A stretch of 64,000 bases of DNA from Schistocephalus solidus (Eukaryota; Platyhelminthes; Cestoda; Diphyllobothriidea; Diphyllobothriidae): positions 1 to 64,000 of the forward strand of contig WEDG01012187.1 of the NCBI GenBank assembly GCA_017591395.1. Direction: 5' to 3'. A program made the translations under genes and the position numbers. This document shows positions 11,480 to 22,556 of this stretch, piece by piece. The notes below the pieces were generated by a model that was given only the letters and a program-made list of their open reading frames with translations, ran no database searches and was not told where the DNA came from. The number at the start of each line of letters is the position of its first letter. The first letter of the stretch is position 1.

Positions 11480-13130
11480 TTGACGGACTCCAAAATTGAC
11501 TAACTGAATCTTTTAGTACTATGATGTGTGGCCCGGGTCCAGCCCATTGGCTAGCTGCCTATTTCGTCTGGTGCCACCTTGTTGGAGGAAGGATCAAAAT
11601 TCATGCCTTAACGTTGTGCGATGTTCCTAAAAGTTCAGTGCGGTGGGAGCACGTTCGACTTGGGAGCGATGATTGAAATTGCGTGTAAGATCTGTCAGTT
11701 ACCAAACCATCGTGAAGGTCTGCCTGTCAATGACAACAAGCGCAGTAACAGTCAGCCCACTCTCTCTCTCTCTTTATTTTTTCGGAAATTTTCTCGATAA
11801 GAATACTGCAGCCGGTTAAAAACTTTCGATGTCGCACATTAACAATGTAACTCACCAGATATAGTCTGTAGCCGTCTGTCGATTAGCATTAAACAGAAGT
11901 GCATTGGTCAGTATGTGGATATCTTTAACACTGCACTCAGTGGAGGAGAAAATATGGAAAGTTTCGACACCGGGATAATGATCTTGGCAGCTGTGGCAGA
12001 GCGTAGGATATATTAGCTCAACCGGCTGGAAAATAAGCGGATAGATCTCGACCAATACCACTGAGTGCGCATTATTTACTCTTATTAATAGATTTCGAAG
12101 GACGGCTTTCACGTCTGCAAGCAAAATGTGGCTTGTCATTTAAAAAATATACTTAACTGACTGATTTGTGTGGGCTACCTTTAAATTTATACTATGAACA
12201 GTACACAGGTGGGATTTCACTGCGACATGGTTAAGATAACGGACAAGGCATGTAAAGCTAGAACGGCGAGGTGTTTGAAGTTCGGTCGAAGCTTAGCTGC
12301 TTCAAATATCGTCCACCGAAGATGGCACTGCTTCCGTCCACCGTATTCATAAAGAAATACTGCATTATTCGCAGTTATCTCGAAATCTGCACAGGTATTA
12401 ATCTGGATATTTCTGCCACACGTTGTTCTACCAGTTCGTACTTCCCACTGACTGGCTTCTTAGGGTTTACGCTTGAAAGAAAATCCTTTATCCTTTGTTT
12501 CTGCAGACAAAAACTGCAACAACTGCAGTGAGTTTTAATCGCATCATCGTATCAAATACGACCCCCAGTGGTGATCGTGAGAGCTGCTTATTATAGGAGT
12601 ACGCGTGTTTACAATACTACTACGTCCTGTATATATTTCCGTCCTTGTGCTACCATTACCCGTATCCGCAACTGACCCAGGTGCTGAGCTCGAGTGAGAA
12701 TGAGAAACCTCAGATCAGTGAAACCCTTGCGCCAGTGATGGCCCATTCTTCTGTGGATTATGTTTTATACGTCATGAGGGACATTATTAGACGGATTGGA
12801 TGCTATCAGAATAGGCATTATACAGTCCTGAAAAATCACACAATTTGAGGCTTTTAGAAAACGTCAATATATCCTTCCTTTAAGAAGACGTGATTTGCCA
12901 CCAAATGAATACAATATTTTTAACGTTTTCTATAAAATATATTTGAATCAAAAATTAATAGAAAAACCTGTGAACTTTTCAAGTAGTCATTTTTACCTAG
13001 TTCGTTTGCTTTCGCAGACAGACAGAAAGATTTGCATACTGGTGCGTTCTTATTGCCTTAGGGATTATGTCGTAAGTTACTTAATATTAGAACCTTGCTC
13101 AAGTTATCTCTATCAAACGAAAACAAAAAA
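11480..13130. other. Non-coding AT-rich spacer
   Basis: It holds a (CT)n run at about 11760-11774. Small open frames (11852-12139 minus, 12271-12531 plus, 12895-13194 plus) have no recognisable domains; the last runs into the 44-bp tandem repeat. Confidence 0.4.
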
Positions 13131-13134
13131 ACAT

Positions 13135-13296
13135 TTCAGAATTTTCGTAAACATTTCATTGCATCAACGAAAACGCAGTTCAGAATTTTGGTAAACATTT
13201 CATAGCAGTAACGAAAACGAATTTCAGAATTTCGGTAAACATTTCATAGCATCAACGAAAACGCATTTCAGAATTTTGGTAAACATTTCATAACAG
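13135..13296 (+). repeat. 44-bp tandem repeat, about 3.7 copies
   Basis: Units start at 13135, 13179, 13223 and 13267 (last partial), each beginning TTCAGAATTT and containing GTAAACATTTCAT and AACGAAAACG. Units differ at a few positions. The phrase GTAAAC/AACGAAAAC recalls the TTTCGTAA-based repeat of intron 5, but the unit length differs. Confidence 0.85.
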
Positions 13297-13299
13297 CAA

Positions 13300-14890
13300 A
13301 ATACCGCGTGTGTTATGTCATGAAATTGTAACCGAAATCTTAGAATATTTCAGTCACGACCGGATGTCTGCTTTTGAACAACTGTCTTTCTTGCCGCCTT
13401 CAAAACGATTACCTATTAAAATGACTACTTCAGTAGCATGCATTTTTATAAAAATCGCCTCACCTACATAGGACTAGCAGGGACATTCGTGCATCGCATG
13501 GACCTACGAGGCCATTTTCACCTCCATGCGCTCAAAACCCCATGAAACACCTCGACCTACCTGCCAGCCCACACGCATCTAGCCCAAACATACACACACA
13601 TACCATAAGTCCCGCCCCACAACCAATGTCCGTCTCTACGTGATCTACTTTGCCCTCACCAGCACAACCAGTATCGCCCCACAACCAATGTCTGTCTCTG
13701 CGTGATCTACTTTGCCATTAGAAGTATGGCGAGCAAAACATCACATGTTAGAACATGCTCATCGTTTGCCGGTAGTTAGAATGCTATTGGTGTATCCTGA
13801 TTCATGCGTAACACAGGGAAATTCGTGGCAGGTAAGGCTGTTAGCTGACGAGAGCCTGGCATATTTTATTGAGACCAGCTCGTGTGTGGCGCGCATAGAC
13901 GGCTTGGTTCGCTCTGACAGATAATGCGCTCCGAGCTCACTTCAGTTTGGCTTGAATCTTTTGGGTCATCGGTTTAAGGTGGGTGATGGAAGAGCAAGGG
14001 AAGAAGAACAGTGCCAAATCTGAAAAAGTTCATTTGCTGTTCACTCGGTAAAACAACACAATTCACACCAAAAATTTGCAATAAATAACGCGTGTGGATA
14101 AAACTTTCTCAAGGGTAGCTGTCACTAAAATATAGGGAATCGTGTCTACAGAGCTAGGTACAACGGTGGACCTTTCTTTAAAGGGAAGATCGAAACATTT
14201 CATGCGTTTTGCCATTGTCATTCAACTCAGACAGCATCCACTATGCTCTGTATACATTCACCAGCTGCTACACCGCTGCTGCATGTTTCACTAAATGGTT
14301 ATGTTGAAAATCGTTTCGAATTTGAAGATTGAAGGGGGAAGGAGTCGAAGAAAGTGAAAACAAATATAACAAAATGACGCCCGACTCACAGCGAAGCAGT
14401 TTCTTATCGATATACGTTCGGAAAACGCCGACACCGATAATAGAGGGGCTACTGAAAGACAGACTGACGAAGTCCACAAAATTGTCTGTCGGCTGCTGAG
14501 GCCAAATTCTTCGATTGCAAATAAAAGGGTCAACCAGCAGTAATCTCTTTTGAGCATACTCAAGTTCCGTCCTTTAGGATGGAGGATATATGAGTTTGCA
14601 CAAAGCTTTCGCTCTTTTAAAAGTAGAAGCTTCACATGAACTGTCGTCACCAGGGCCACTTTAAACCATTCTTGAAAATAAAGTACAAACTTCATGCCTA
14701 ACGGAACAGAAAACTGCCTTTTGTAACTCATACAGGGATGTTTTTCAGCCGGATTAGAAACCGGTGGAAGGATAAAAAATGCGGCAACTGGATAGGAGGA
14801 AAGACGAGAGGAAACGAGCTACAAATAAGATATGGGAAAATAACAGTGATCAAAAGATATTCCCATTGAAAGGCACCTTATATTACCCGG
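13300..14890. other. Non-coding spacer with a short direct duplication
   Basis: A segment beginning GCCCCACAACCAATGTC and ending GTGATCTACTTTGCC occurs twice, at about 13614 and 13676 (62-bp spacing), with two substitutions. The minus-strand open frame 14291-14731 has no recognisable domain. Confidence 0.45.
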
Positions 14891-14904
14891 ACTGTTCTCC
14901 GTCG

Positions 14905-15130
14905 AGAAAACGCATACTGTACGTCATATATGCAGATGTACAGAGCCTGGTCAATAACCTAAACGAACTCCCAACTTTTGTTGACGAATTCACACCAGCT
15001 GACATCCCACTGACAGAAATGTGGCACCCTGCAGCTAGTAGAGAACACGAGGTATCCAATTCTTCAATTCTTCAGAAAATACAGGAAAAGTCAAGGGGTG
15101 ATCATTGTTTATGTCAACTACAGTTTTTGA
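14905..15130 (+). pseudogene. LINE endonuclease N-terminal fragment (CR1/Jockey-type)
   Basis: Translation gives RILYVIYADVQSLVNNLNEL followed by PTFVDEFTPADIPLTEMWH. This matches the start of apurinic-type LINE endonucleases, where Asn/Gln of 'NAQSL' and Glu of 'ltEtW' are active-site residues; here N has become D in 'ADVQSL' while E is kept. The frame is lost after about 15060, although GVIIVYVNYSF continues in another frame. Only the first quarter of the domain is present. It lies just upstream of an unrelated PLE fragment. Confidence 0.65.
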
Positions 15131-15329
15131 GCAAGAATGGTGCTCTTTTGAATTCCTAGGCTGTTGTTAACCAGGGGTAGGCTGACTAATTAGCCAGGGC
15201 TGATAAATAAATTCGGCCTTTGGTCCGTGCTAGGAGGAATTTCAAAATGAAGTTAAATTTAGAGAAGTGCAAACGGTATGGTTGCAGCGGCAATTTGCGA
15301 GACAGTAATCGCGAAGTCAAAGTAGTCCA

Positions 15330-16210
15330 AGTTGGAGTGCCGGTATTATCGAATTGTTCAGTCGGATGCACATGCACAGTTTGGCATCTCCAAGTTCTGA
15401 CCACTGAATCGGACAGCGCACTTAGCTCGTCAACAAATTCTTTGAAAAACTTAATGGGTACGTCACCATTATGGTCATGGTTTCTTTTGAATTTACAGCC
15501 CTTTATACTTCCATTACCCAGAATCTGTCGGTTGAGACGAGGGAATTTTTCCTGCAAGATAAACACAATAAAATGGACAATCACCTCGGTCACGCCGGAA
15601 TCCTTTTTATCCTAAATTTATGTCTCTTAACTTACTTCGATGATCTAATCTACGAACATGTGTAGGTTGTCCGCTTTCGAGACTCGTAGCCGAGACGGTA
15701 TTGTAGCAACTGGGGTCACAGGTTCTTCAACAACACCGAACCTCCATCATCCTCGAACAAAAAAAAAGGAGTTGGCATTCAAACAGCGTATCAATGGCTT
15801 CTTCATGAACATTTACTTTACGATGGAGGAAGAAGAAAACAACCAGCTAACCTTCCTCGACGTCCTCATTTGCCACAAAGGTGGTGGTGGCCTAAAGACC
15901 AAAGTGTTCAGGAAAGCAACGAATACGGCGCAAGTACTGAACTTCAACAGAAAACACCCGATCAGTCAATAACGCAGTTGCGTAAGGGCGCTGTACTAGT
16001 GCATTGAGACGCATTGTAGTAAAACGGAAGACGAGGTTGCTGAAATGCAATAGCATCGACGTGTAATAAGAACGAATGTCTACTCGCGCAAAAAAAACAG
16101 AGAGACAAAATTCAACCGGCCCTAAATTCTGGCGAGCTCTTCCGCACATAAAGAACGACTCGGAAGCCGTCAGAACCCATTTCACTTTACATGGAAGTGG
16201 GGTTGCCACG
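15330..16210 (+). mobile_element. Penelope-like element fragment A (RT palm region lost)
   Basis: Pieces of a PLE reverse transcriptase appear in order in changing frames: LTTESDSALSSSTNSLKN (about 15400-15450), then MVSFEFTALYTSITQNLSVE with the TYFDDLIYEHV block (15471-15664), then TMEEEENNQLTFLDVLICHK and GLKTKVFRKATNTAQVLNFN (about 15820-15955). A decayed C-terminal connector follows (PKFWRALPHIKNDSEAVRTH, 16076-16195). The segment that should carry the catalytic YVDD, between EHV and FKQRI, is replaced by about 105 bp of unrelated sequence. Frameshifts and stops are frequent. PLEs copy themselves by RT plus a GIY-YIG nuclease; this copy has neither function. Confidence 0.8.
15662..15768 (+). 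repeat. tRNA-like insertion ending in an A-run inside PLE fragment A
   Basis: The segment replacing the PLE palm contains an A-box-like TCGTAGCCGAGACGGTATTG and, after a suitable distance, a B-box-like ACAGGTTCTTCAAC. It ends in nine A residues at about 15759-15767. This would fit a tRNA-derived retrocopy, but no cloverleaf can be drawn with confidence. Confidence 0.35.
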
Positions 16211-19200
16211 GCAGTAAACTTCTGGAGTCGTTTACCTCGCAATAAAATTTTGGACAAAAAAAAACAACGTCGGAGAACCTGGGAGATTAATTGAGCAGCC
16301 AATAACCGGGCCCGCAAGCAGCAGGGAAGAAGCATGACGATATAGCTCTGATGTTGCAGCTCACTCGATGAGACCCGACCATATTTTCGAGTTTCACAAA
16401 GCCCAGCTCCTCGCAAGAGGTGAAAAGCGTGTGATGTACGAGCTGTCCAAGTCATGGCTCTGAGGCACTCAGTCCAACAAAAAAACGGTATAACTTCCCG
16501 CTGCCATATTCGGCGTGGAGACTTTGCCTAGACAGGAGAATGAGCCAGGCTGAGAGAGCGTGGCCGATCAAGGATTCCACTGGCAGCGAGCCAAATGGCC
16601 GGATAATGATCGCGCCAGCATCTAACGTGGATGAAAACATCGTGTCCATTAACAACTCTGACGCGGACTGTCACGTCATTACCACATCATTTACGGCCCC
16701 CAACAGTGGCCGCGAGAGTTGCCAATTATAAAACACATGTCGTCACACGACAAATGTGTACTATAAATATTGCAGTACTAGTGTCTCAACTGCCCTTATC
16801 TATGACTGTCTGTGATGACCGGTTCGAGTGAGAATCCGAAAAGCTAGGCCAATAATCTTCTTGTTCCAGGGATCGCATCTCCGGAAGTTGAAGTGCTATG
16901 TGCTTCTCTCTCAACTAATTTCACTTGGCCACTGACATTGGCAGTTGCATACCGTTCCCCAAACCAGATTGCCGAACGCGATGTACCTTCTAACGGAAAT
17001 AAACAAGGTTTGCTCGAAAACAAAATATCCTTATCGTTGGATATTTAAAGCTGCTAATATCGACTGTCAAACATAAATCTTTTTGGGCCCCCTAGATACA
17101 TTCAGTTGTAAGTTGCTTGAGCTGGCAACGAGAAAATTACTTTTCAGCACGTTCCATTTGGAAAACGTTAGGGAAGGACAACGTTCAAATTGTCCTTCTG
17201 TAGAGTCAAGTGTTGGTATGTCAATTTTCCAAAGCATGTGCACTTTTAAACAATAAACTGCAGTCAAGGATTGAGTGCGGTTTTAAACCGTTGGGTATCT
17301 GGAGTAGTGAGAAGGATCCAGCAGCAGACTTGGACACGGCGTTTACTAACGGAATCCTGCGCCAGTGTGGTGAATCATTTACTTGGGGCATAATGCCACC
17401 TGTCGGTTCGCAGCTTGTGAGTACTATGTGGCTGGCCTCCTGGAGATTTCAGATTTCGAAAGTCCCGAAAAGTCTTTTCCACTATCGCGCATTAATTTCC
17501 GAGGGAAATATAAAAGCATTTTACCGGTCGACAGGCTGTTTTAAAGTAAGATGCAAGTCCATATCGAGCGAACTTTAACCGAATATAGGGGGGCTGTGCC
17601 ATAACACTACCTGCACATGTCGGTCTGTCTAACAGCGATACCTTAGCGTGGACGAAACCCCAACTACCTATAAGGTGAAAGTCTCTAGGATATTGGGAAC
17701 CAGTGCGATAGAAGCGGACACTGCAAAATTTACTTTTATTACGGACCACAGGCATGGTCAAAAAATCATTTGCGGTTGTTGTAAATTTTTCTTCTCCTGC
17801 ATAATGAATTTAACTATTTCTCTTTCATTTTCTATCGTTAATTCCAACGCTGTCTAATCAATTTTTAAAGACTAGGTAGGCAAAGTTCAATTTTTACCAA
17901 TAATTTTGCTCGGATTAACTCTGAGCTTAATAAATGGTAGATAAGCTTTTGGAATGAATGACAATGAATTCAAAAATTAAAATAATTTTGAACTGTGATC
18001 TGGCAATTAGTTTGCAGTTTGTGGTTAAGAAGAACCCGATAGATGTGCTCTCCGAAAATACGTTGCCCATTCCGCTTCATAATTCGCTGAGGGTTGCTCA
18101 TGTGCCCCTAACCAGGACATCAAAACAGAAACCACTCAGAATGGCTTTGCCCCACATTTCTTGGGAATTAGGAATAGGTTTCAAGTTAGAAGCTTCAGGT
18201 TAGGTTTAAGGTTGGGATTAAGGGTTGTGTTCGAGCTATGATTGGGGCTAAGTAAGGGTTAGTAGTTACTAAAAGGGATTTAGGGTAAGGTTAAGGCTAC
18301 GGTCTAGGTTGACTTTAGAGCTAATGTTAAGCTTAAGACACGGGAATATTTACCCTACCTGGCGTTATACGCAGGGTCACTTTTATTACATGGGTGTTCA
18401 CATTACCCCGTCCGGTTAACTGGGTCATATAGTCAATTTTAAACCATGCTGCTACTAAGTAGCGTCCTAATAAACACTAATGGTGGAGCCCATTGAGCTG
18501 GGACAAAGGACCTAGTCACTTGGCTGATTCGAGAAACCTTCTTTTTTTCTGAGGACCATATCTTTGGATAGGATATCTTCATGCTTTTTAAATTGTTATC
18601 TATCTGGATTCATAATACTTGCTTTTCCAAACCATATATTTTGATTACGACCAAACAGCCGAGAAAAATATCCGAAAATTGCAGCCCATCCATCAATTTA
18701 ATGAATATAATGTAAATCTTTTTCGGCACACAGATGACTAAGGTGATATAAATAAGTTACCCAAAAGCAATCTTCCGACTAAGATCCCGTGAAAGCGGTT
18801 AGTCATTAGGCTGCAGGATACAGTTTGCAAAACGTGATTAAGTGCGAATCCCACCAACTGTGTCCAGCGTTTTCCTCGCAGCATTGCTGTCTGTAGTCAG
18901 TCAGTCTCTACTGTGAACATAGGCCTGCACTCTAAATGCAATCACATCAAAAGATCGGACTCCGAACAATTAGGGTATTAAAGCACATTTTCCAACGTAA
19001 ATAAATCCTTTTCGATTATGAAATTTCTAGATGCCCGGATGCCCTATCAGATGAGCACAAGAAAAGTTACTTGTCTGCAAGTTGTCTACAAACTATATTG
19101 GAACTAAAAAAACATATCAAAATTATTAAAATAATAAAGGTTTATTTTGGTGACTATTTATATCGAGTGTAGTTTTTATACGCAAACGCAAGGAAGTGCA

Positions 19201-20030
19201 TATAAAATACGGCATAATAATTAACTTTTATTTTCAACGGCCTAAGTGCAATATCCAATCAAAGTTATGACCAAGGCGAATGGAACAAATGGAGACATTT
19301 TACCATTAGTGTTCCGGGTGAGCGGCAAGATGCATTATAAAATTAAAAAATTGTTTATATAAAGTATGCGAGGTTTTTTTACCCCCGTCAGTAATTTTGT
19401 CTTTGATGATACTATTCCTGAATTCCAAATGGAAAGTTTTAGAAAAAAATGCGAACACAGAACAAAGTAGCGGAAAAAACCTATTAACTTGAAACTGAAG
19501 AAAAATTCAGGGAACCCCCACCCTTGACAAAAACTTCAGGAGAAAATAAAACTACCGCGGGAATGCATATGGATAAGCAGATAGGATGAAAGTATAAAGG
19601 CTTATCAAAAAGGGAGAAAATGTCTTTACAGAGGGCCAAGGGATGCTGGTTGGCGACAGCCTTAGGATGGGACCAACAATGAGAGTGAGGCCTCGACCTC
19701 ACAGTTGCCGTAACGGAATACTAGTGAGACCTAGCGGCGAGCAAATCAGAGCGGTATCATTTTGACCTCGATTAGATGCCTTTGAGGGAGGAAAACTTGT
19801 TTCGTGAAGGACACAATATGTGGGAGATCGTGACAAACACAATCCCATTTGGAGAGAAAGATGTGAACGGAGTATTACTTTTGAGATGGCCTCATAAATT
19901 TCTGATTGTCCGAAAGGATGACGAAGACAAAAAGTTAATCGAGTCAATTTCAGGATAAATGTGCCGTCTTCACTTGAAAGCAGATAGACACTTTCCTGAC
20001 ATAATATCGATTGGCAACTTATTCCAAAGA
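16211..20030. other. Intergenic spacer
   Basis: No gene is supported. The frame 17210-17578 is open (122 codons) but has no recognisable motif. A degenerate TTAGGG-like tract lies at 18160-18340 (listed separately), and 18900-19480 is AT-rich. Confidence 0.4.
18160..18340 (+). repeat. Degenerate TTAGGG-like G-rich tract
   Basis: Phrases such as GGTTAGG, GGATTAAGGGTT, AAGGGTTAG, TTTAGGGTAAGG and GGTCTAGG recur at irregular short intervals. It resembles strongly diverged telomere-like or AG-rich simple sequence. There is no perfect hexamer array. Confidence 0.45.
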
Positions 20031-20034
20031 AAGC

Positions 20035-20310
20035 TATTGGTTGATTAAATCTTACCGATCGGTTACGGGACTTAATCGTTCCGTTCTACCTTGGGCTCAC
20101 TCACGAGCCACGCCAGCAACCACACCACTGCTAGTAGTATAAGCAGACGAACATTGCCAACGAAGACAAGTGAGACTGGAATGACCATCATCAGTCAGTT
20201 ATACCCTACCCCAGGGTGTGCACCATCCGTGGCTCGAATTCGTGGCCTTTTTGATTAGAAGTCCGACTGACTTGCATTTTCGCTTCTATCGGCGAGTTAT
20301 TTCTGTGCGA
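20035..20310 (-). repeat. tRNA-derived SINE, hammerhead family (type A), with deletion in the ribozyme segment
   Basis: On the minus strand the tRNA-like head (A-box region near 20300, B-box GAATTCGAGCC at about 20240-20230) is followed by GGTGCACACCCTGGGGTAGG. Then come ATAACTGA, CTGATGA and directly GGTCATTCCAGTC (20200-20172), so stem II and the GAAA are missing. The tail (TTGTCTTCGTTGGCAATG, then ACTACTAGCAGTGGTGTGG, GAGTGAGCCCAAGG and ACCGATCGGTAAG) matches the tail of the copy at 48665-48958. It sits just upstream of PLE fragment B. Confidence 0.75.
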
Positions 20311-20429
20311 CGCTCTCCGATCGGCCAGACGATGGGAAACATTTGCCCTTTGAGAGGCCTCTACTTATGCACAGATTCGGTTTCTGCACAGGTGTATCAA
20401 AAATAACGTTTTGCCCAAAGGTGTTTCAT

Positions 20430-21790
20430 AGAAAACCGCCCGTTAAACACAGAGCTGGCCATACGCGCAGTAATTCAACACAGTATTTCAAGATGGCCAC
20501 GCGAGACTGCGCAAACACCGTCAGAGAATTGACCAAGTGAAGATCAGACACTATGAGTACATGGGCGAGAACGTTACGAAACTGCTTCTACATAGGCTGG
20601 CTAAACGAGCCCACGAACTGAAAGCGACACATGACGTAGCACTGGGGAATAAATTCCGCAAGCTTCCGAATCCATCGTCATCCAGAAATGACATACTGAC
20701 ACTCAACCTGTCGTCAAAGGAACTGACGTAGGAGCAAGTACAGGGTTTAAGGCACGAAGCTTCATTCAGCACAGCTGATGCCAAAGCTATTAAAGTGATG
20801 GTGCAGTGGAATCGGTCATCAAGCGATGGAGCAGACGAAGGACCTTATCCGACAACAGGTGTCGGAACTCCTCATGTTTCATAAACCACGCGAACACGGT
20901 GCATTAAGGGAAATCACGGCTGACAGAAACGACTATTTTCAGAAAGCAAAAAATTTACTAGAGGATCGCCAGTTTTGTTTCATGTGTAACCAAACCCTTA
21001 AAAACACTGACACGTGAAAGTAATGCAACTTTGCTGTTATTGGAGAACTCAAGTGCAATAATACCGGTCATGGCCCGGTTCTATGGCCTCCACAAGGAGG
21101 GTGATCCTCTCCGACCCATCGTATCACTCAACGGAACTCCAACATATGGACAGGCAAAGTGGTTATTTCGGCACCTCAAATTTCTGACCGCTGATTCGGA
21201 CACAACATTCAGCTACTCATCACAATTGTTGGAGTAACTTAAAGGGGTAAGCCTCAGCCAATTTACGTCCTGGCATTTTTGATGTCACGTCACTCTTTAC
21301 TTCTATCCCTCAGAATCTGGCAGTTGAAACCATCGAAGTACATCTACGAAGCAAGAACAATAAAACCGAGAATAACTTCAGATAGCTCCTGAAGTTTTGT
21401 CTCAGGACACACCTCACGATTGGTGGAAAAATCTACGAATAAGTGAAGGGCACGCCAATGGGTTCGCTAAAGTCTGGACTCATAATAGAGGTTGTCCTAC
21501 AAGGGTAGGAGTGACTGAGCTTCCAGCATCACAGACTGAAATTTTGGACTCGATATGTAAATGACACCTTTCTCGTCATCGAAGGAGATCAGGTGCTCCC
21601 GTTCAAATAACGTCTGAACAGTGTTTTCCCGGACATACAATTTATGCTAGTGGAGGAAGAAAATAACCAGCTAGTCTTTCTCGACGTCGTCGTATGCTGC
21701 AAAGATTGTGGTGGCCTAAAAACCAAAGCAATCAGGAAAGCGAATAATATACTGCAAGTACCGGTGTTAAACAACACGACAGTTTGACCG
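20430..21790 (+). mobile_element. Penelope-like element fragment B (N-terminal and RT domains)
   Basis: The order of blocks is that of a PLE. N-terminal KMATRDCANTVRELTK and IRHYEYMGENVTKLL lead to LTLNLSSKELT and LRHEASFSTADAK (20480-20800). RT fingers MARFYGLHKEGDPLRPIVSL and LFRHLKFLTADSDTTFS (21070-21210) follow, then FDVTSLFTSIPQNLAVETIE (about 21280-21335) and a KGTPMGSLKSGLI block. The palm FWTRYVNDTFLVIEG lies at about 21541-21585, and LVEEENNQLVFLDVVVC with the CGGLKTKAIRKANN block at about 21650-21750. The catalytic YVDD reads YVND, so the copy is inactive even without its frameshifts. No connector or GIY-YIG domain follows; the element breaks off into a GC-rich repeat near 21790. 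Same subfamily as fragments A, C and D. Confidence 0.88.
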
Positions 21791-21859
21791 TCGATTACGA
21801 CAAGGTTCACCGTATGCTCCACGGAAGGGTCGTGCAGGGATAGTGACTTGCGCGTGATT

Positions 21860-22556
21860 AAGGTTAAAGTGAACGTAGACTTGCGCTGCATCTACTGCAC
21901 TCTCTCCTCCCCCACCGGAGCCCGGTGTCATGACAGAGTAAAAAAAACCGGAGATGGGAGAGGGCACAGGTGGCTGGTGCGGCCGGAGCCGCCCATGGGC
22001 ATACCACCACACCTGGCTCGGATTCCATGGAGTGCGAGTGCGATAAAGGCAACATTAAGAAGGAGCCATTGCAGCCTGACTCTCAGTCCGCCAGTCAGCC
22101 ACTCCACACAAAACACACATTGAGCTGACCGCACGGTCCAAGTTATCCCGTCAGTTGGCAACATTCCAAGCCGTGGCTTTTAGCGCAACGTGAGAGTTTC
22201 AAGCGCGTCAGATTGTTTATAGTGAGGAAAATGCGCTGAGCTCTTGACCTCACTCTCTCCCCCACCCCAAAATCAGACCACCGTCCAAGTCGGTCAGTTG
22301 TCTGATGTGGGATTGGGCGGATTGGCTGACGGGTCGGCGTACCCGTCTTCGCGTGCCACAGCACGATCTGGCCCCCATTACGCACACACCAAGATTCACT
22401 AAATCAGGGGATATGGAGGAACCATTGCCGTCTGACTCCCAATTAACTGGTCAGCCACTCGACACACACAGAACATACGTTGGGCCGACGACGTGATCTA
22501 GTGTAAGCGTCAGATTGGCAGCCTTCCAAGCCATGATTTCAAGGAAACCGTGATAT
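21860..22556 (+). repeat. GC-rich dispersed repeat R, present as a tandem duplication (about 350-bp offset)
   Basis: The block GGAGCCATTGCAGCCTGACT...GTCAGCCACTC at about 22062-22105 recurs as GGAGGAACCATTGCCGTCTG...GTCAGCCACTC at about 22415-22460. Both are followed by CACACAaAACAcAC/TACGTTGGGC-type sequence and a shared AACATTCCAAGCC/AGCCTTCCAAGCC block. Part of the first unit (GCACTCTCTCCTCCCCCACC, CCGGTGTCATGACAGAGT, CAGGTGGCTGG) also matches copies at about 55215-55400 and, inverted, 59345-59450. No coding function is seen. Confidence 0.65.

Noticed and set aside
13135..13296. CRISPR-like array
   Set aside because: The whole 44-bp unit is conserved with no unique spacers, and the DNA is eukaryotic.
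15892..16455. 187-codon minus-strand open frame
   Set aside because: It is antisense to the PLE A coding blocks and has no motif of its own.
18160..18340. Internal telomere
   Set aside because: The TTAGGG-like words are irregular and imperfect; no array of exact hexamers.
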